This document shows positions 61,459-64,000 of a stretch of DNA of 64,000 bases, piece by piece; position 1 is the first letter of the stretch; each line of letters opens with the position of its first letter. The position numbers and the translations under genes were made by a program. The notes beneath the pieces are model-generated. The model was given only the letters and a program-made list of their open reading frames with translations. It did not search any database and had not been told where the DNA came from. Origin of the DNA: Clostridium cellulovorans 743B (GTDB lineage: Bacteria; Bacillota; Clostridia; Clostridiales; Clostridiaceae); contig NC_014393.1 in NCBI RefSeq assembly GCF_000145275.1, positions 930,001 to 994,000 of the forward strand, given 5' to 3'.

Positions 61459-61686
61459 ATGAATTATAATCAATTTTATCAAATGACAGAAAATGAAACG
61501 ACAGAATGTAATGGCGGTGGATTGTTTGGTTGTGCTGTTGGAGCGGTTATTGGTGGATGTGTTGGCGGACTAGGAGCTTGTGGTTATGAATTATATACTG
61601 GTAATTATGATTGGAAAGTAGTTGCCAAAACTGCATTAGTTGGAGCAACTATTGGTGGTGTAATTGGATTATATGAGCCAGCATAA
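61459..61686 (+). CDS. class II bacteriocin precursor B (double-glycine leader)
   Basis: 75 residues, ATG after AAAGGAGAG. Leader ends in Cys-Asn-Gly-Gly at 17-20. The mature peptide is Gly/Ala/Val-rich (GLFGCAVGAVIGGCVGGLGACGYEL) with three Cys and ends with YEPA. Together with precursor A this fits a class IIb pair processed by the C39 exporter at 63127. Confidence 0.8.
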   Translation: MNYNQFYQMTENETTECNGGGLFGCAVGAVIGGCVGGLGACGYELYTGNYDWKVVAKTALVGATIGGVIGLYEPA

Positions 61687-61702
61687 AAAAATAGTCTAAT
61701 TT

Positions 61703-61752
61703 TATAGAGGATTTAAATTTAACATAGCCATGGTAAATTTAAATCCTCTATA
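61703..61752 (+). terminator. 19-bp perfect inverted repeat after bacteriocin B
   Basis: Arms starting TATAGAGGATTTAAATTTA are separated by 12 bases. It begins 16 bases after the bacteriocin B stop. No T-run follows, so it may be an attenuator or stabilising hairpin rather than a full terminator. Confidence 0.5.
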
Positions 61753-61774
61753 GAAATATTAAGGAGTGGTTATT

Positions 61775-62203
61775 ATGCAATTTGATATTTATATAAAATG
61801 TGTGATTGTTTTAGTTATAACATTATTGATGTGCCTTATTGGTGTAATAGGATTTAAGGTAATTGCGACATTGAATATTGATTCTTTAGTATCTGTATTC
61901 TTAGTTACTGGAGCTTTAGGCATCATAGTATTTTCTTTGCTTATGGGAGTATATTTCGAGAGATTTTATAGATTTGAAAGTTATACAGTAAATAAAGAAA
62001 ATATAAGTGTTGATGAGATTAAAAATACTTTAATAAATAATAATATGATTTATGATGAAAAAACTGATTCTTTTTATACAAAGAAAAATATCAATAAATG
62101 GATTGCTGGGAACAATACTAAAGTTATTTGTAATGGGAATGTCGAAATAGTAACAGGTCCTCATTATATAATAAATATGGTTAAAAAGAATTTAAATGAA
62201 TAG
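61775..62203 (+). CDS. membrane protein, possible bacteriocin immunity protein
   Basis: 142 residues, ATG after AAGGAGTGG. Two N-terminal transmembrane segments (about 8-30 and 38-58), then a soluble, lysine-rich C-terminal part. It directly follows the two bacteriocin genes, the usual place for immunity. No family motif recognised. Confidence 0.5.
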   Translation: MQFDIYIKCVIVLVITLLMCLIGVIGFKVIATLNIDSLVSVFLVTGALGIIVFSLLMGVYFERFYRFESYTVNKENISVDEIKNTLINNNMIYDEKTDSFYTKKNINKWIAGNNTKVICNGNVEIVTGPHYIINMVKKNLNE

Positions 62204-62309
62204 ATTTGTAGTTATTAATGTAGGGTGCGTAGTCATAGCTATGGTACTAGGTGTTAACATTGTAGAAGTTGGAGATGTGGATATGAGTATTTTGCAGGTT
62301 GATGTATGA
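62196..62309 (+). CDS. possible 37-residue membrane peptide
   Basis: ATG overlaps the previous stop region and the frame ends in TGA at 62307-62309, overlapping the next ATG. One hydrophobic stretch (VVINVGCVVIAMVLGV). Coupled overlaps on both sides favour a real gene, but the short length and lack of a separate ribosome site make it uncertain. Confidence 0.3.
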   Translation: MNRFVVINVGCVVIAMVLGVNIVEVGDVDMSILQVDV

Positions 62310-62470
62310 GTAACAATATAAGAACTGTAATATCATTTTTGTCATTGATTACGCTATCAGGTATAGGAGTAATATCAGCTAGGTTTAGTGCAAAATATGG
62401 AACAATATTTGGATTTTCCATGTTAGCAATTATCCTTACTATTTTTTTGTTTTCAAGAAAGAAGCGTTGA
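62306..62470 (+). CDS. 54-residue membrane protein, paralogue of the one at 2759
   Basis: Two hydrophobic segments; shares SFL.LITL.GIG..S..FSAK.G.IFGFSMLAII with the 57-residue protein left of the prophage. Ends in a KKR tail. The conserved pair in two bacteriocin blocks suggests an immunity or accessory role, not proven. Confidence 0.6.
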   Translation: MSNNIRTVISFLSLITLSGIGVISARFSAKYGTIFGFSMLAIILTIFLFSRKKR

Positions 62471-62544
62471 GTATAAAATGATGGTTGTCAAAATTTATCA
62501 TTCAATTACAAATTAAGATAATATATATCAAAGGGGTACTAGTT

Positions 62545-62721
62545 TTGAAGCTAAGAACTTTACTTGTAGGAGCTATCATTTTTTTGATGTTTTCAATTAT
62601 TAATATAACTATGTTTTTTATTAGTAAACCTCATTATAAGGTTTCTTTGATATCATTTATAGGAACCTTAGCCATATCAATTTTTTTATTTATAAGAGCG
62701 TATAAGGAAAATTGTAAGTAG
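62545..62721 (+). CDS. small two-segment membrane protein
   Basis: 58 residues, TTG start after AAAGGGG. Two hydrophobic segments (about 5-23 and 31-49) around a short basic loop, with a charged tail. Similar in plan to its neighbours; function unknown. Confidence 0.5.
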   Translation: MKLRTLLVGAIIFLMFSIINITMFFISKPHYKVSLISFIGTLAISIFLFIRAYKENCK

Positions 62722-62759
62722 ATGTAGTTTATAAACTTAGTACGATATGGAGGTTCATT

Positions 62760-62924
62760 ATGAAAAAAACATGGGTAGTGTTTGCTATATTTTCGGTAAT
62801 ATCGATAATTACATCCATCTATTATTTTGTAAGTAATTTAAAAGTTAGAGGATGTATATTTATATTTATAGCTTTAGGATTGATTTCAATATCTTTGGCT
62901 TTTAATAAATTAGGTAGTAATTAA
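62760..62924 (+). CDS. small two-segment membrane protein
   Basis: 54 residues, ATG with ATGGAGG upstream. Two hydrophobic segments with a basic turn (LKVRG). Completes a row of three 54-58-residue membrane proteins. Possible immunity peptides, without direct evidence. Confidence 0.5.
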   Translation: MKKTWVVFAIFSVISIITSIYYFVSNLKVRGCIFIFIALGLISISLAFNKLGSN

Positions 62925-62985
62925 TAAAAGTCCAATCTTTCGATAATCTAAGACTTATGATTATGATTATGATGAGTTAAAAAAT

Positions 62986-63021
62986 GCCGTATTGTTCAGT
63001 AATGAATTCGACGGCTTTTTT
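62986..63021 (+). terminator. terminator before the exporter gene
   Basis: GCCGT...ACGGC stem with flanking A and T runs, then TTTTTT. Confidence 0.6.
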
Positions 63022-63126
63022 CACTTTATTTTTCTATAGGCTGTTTATTAATTACTTTAAGGTATGAAGTTTTAAAGTTTTAGTTACTAAATAATTAATT
63101 CAGAAAGAGGAAATTTTGGAGGACAC

Positions 63127-64000
63127 ATGAAGAATTTATTTAAGAAGTACCATTGCATAAAACAGAATGATATCAAAGATTGTGGGGCAGCCTGTTTAGC
63201 TACTATATCTAAACAATATGGATTAAAGATACCAATATCAAAAATAAGAGAAACAGCAGGCACTGATATGAAGGGGACTTCTGCTTATGGACTTATAAAA
63301 GCAGCAGAAACTTTAGGTTTCACAGCAAAAGGAGTTAAAGCTTCAAAGCCAGAAGATATTTTTTCTGAGTATCCAAAGCCAGCAATTGCACATGTAATTA
63401 TAGATGGTTCATTGCTACACTATGTAGTTATACATAAAGTTACAGAAAAAGAGATATTGATAGCAGATCCAGCTAAGGGAATGGTTAAGTATACGCCAGA
63501 GGATTTCTTCAAAATTTGGACAGGTGTACTGATTTTAATGGTACCTTCACCTAAGTTTGAGAAGGGTGATGAAACAAAGGGATTATTTCAAAGATTCTGG
63601 GGATTAATTAGAGTACAGAAAAATTTACTTATAAATATATTTATAGCCTCAATGCTCATTACTATATTAGGGATAGTGGGATCATTTTATTTTAAATTTT
63701 TAATAGATGATATTTTGCCTAATAATTTAGATAGTAGTTTGATGGTTATATCTCTAGCAATGATAGGTCTAATTATATTTAGGATAATAACAGAATTTTT
63801 TAGAAGCTTATTGCTTATGCATATGTCTCAAAATATAGATATACCACTGCTTTTAGGATATTACAATCATGTTATAGATTTGCCTATGAATTTTTTTGGA
63901 ACAAGGAAAGTTGGAGAGATAATATCAAGATTTAACGATGCAGGTAAGATTAGAGATGCTATATCTCAGGCAACCTTAACTATGATGATAGATACAGTTA
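63127..64000 (+). CDS. C39-peptidase ABC exporter for bacteriocins, N-terminal part (3' end outside window)
   Basis: ATG after TTGGAGG, open to the window edge (291 codons visible). It starts with a peptidase C39 domain: QNDIKDCGAACLATI with the catalytic Cys, then LHYVVIHKV with the His and ADPAKG with the Asp. The transmembrane part begins near residue 160 and continues with the ABC exporter fold (MNFFGTRKVGEIISRFNDA). It would trim double-glycine leaders and export the peptides at 61059 and 61459. The ATP-binding domain is not in the window. Confidence 0.93.
   Translation, partial: MKNLFKKYHCIKQNDIKDCGAACLATISKQYGLKIPISKIRETAGTDMKGTSAYGLIKAAETLGFTAKGVKASKPEDIFSEYPKPAIAHVIIDGSLLHYVVIHKVTEKEILIADPAKGMVKYTPEDFFKIWTGVLILMVPSPKFEKGDETKGLFQRFWGLIRVQKNLLINIFIASMLITILGIVGSFYFKFLIDDILPNNLDSSLMVISLAMIGLIIFRIITEFFRSLLLMHMSQNIDIPLLLGYYNHVIDLPMNFFGTRKVGEIISRFNDAGKIRDAISQATLTMMIDTV

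Noticed and set aside
2759..62470. The 2759/62306 paralogues as prophage attachment-site repeats
   Set aside because: They are similar protein-coding genes with many differences, not an identical core, and they lie well outside the phage gene block. No att core was found.

Overview
The window looks like chromosomal DNA from a low-GC Clostridium-type Firmicute. It is strongly AT-rich, GGAGG-type ribosome binding sites are everywhere, and GTG/TTG starts are common. The genes are clostridial-style phage, bacteriocin and IS genes. No tRNA, rRNA or CRISPR array was seen.

Layout. (1) About 1-3200: the right part of a bacteriocin locus. It holds the C-terminus of a Gly/Ala-rich peptide, a membrane zinc peptidase, and a string of small membrane proteins. 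(2) About 3300-8000: an accessory block with a 5mC DNA methyltransferase facing a probable type II restriction enzyme across a shared terminator, a CoiA-like nuclease, a pseudogene and an unknown gene. (3) About 8100-51200: a near-complete HK97-type siphovirus prophage. In order it carries ImmA plus a CI-like repressor (minus strand); a divergent Cro-like switch; replication genes (DUF2800 nuclease, DUF2815, family A polymerase, primase/VapE helicase, VRR-NUC, SNF2 helicase); a possible iteron origin; an ArpU/RinA-like regulator; HNH genes; two orphan methyltransferases; an amidoligase cluster; packaging, head and tail genes with a frameshifted chaperone; holin and amidase; and two tandem large serine recombinases. 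(4) 51.4-55.8 kb: cargo next to the recombinases, including a translationally coupled caspase-like protease/GTPase operon. It is preceded by a decayed duplicate of the recombinase 3' end. (5) 56-60.1 kb: an IS1182-family element, an IS3-family element inserted in a small membrane-protein gene, and a deleted IS1182 derivative. (6) 60.4-64 kb: a second bacteriocin block with two double-glycine peptides, small membrane (possibly immunity) proteins, and the start of a C39-peptidase ABC exporter that runs off the window.

The phage operons carry several extra cassettes with their own promoters or terminators: XRE-ImmA-PIN at 19.5-21.4 kb, a HELGH metallopeptidase at 30.3 kb, a NERD nuclease at 35.1 kb, and a PD-(D/E)xK-like protein at 38.0 kb. 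Each looks like a moron or defence gene. Together with the R-M pair and the caspase-GTPase operon, they make this element rich in candidate conflict genes.

The strongest candidate for an undescribed system is the caspase-GTPase pair at 52599-55777. Next are the XRE-ImmA-PIN triplet and the amidoligase / degenerate amidoligase paralogue / GGCT-zinc-ribbon cluster. All functions are inferred from motifs read by eye; no database search was run. The attachment sites were not located.
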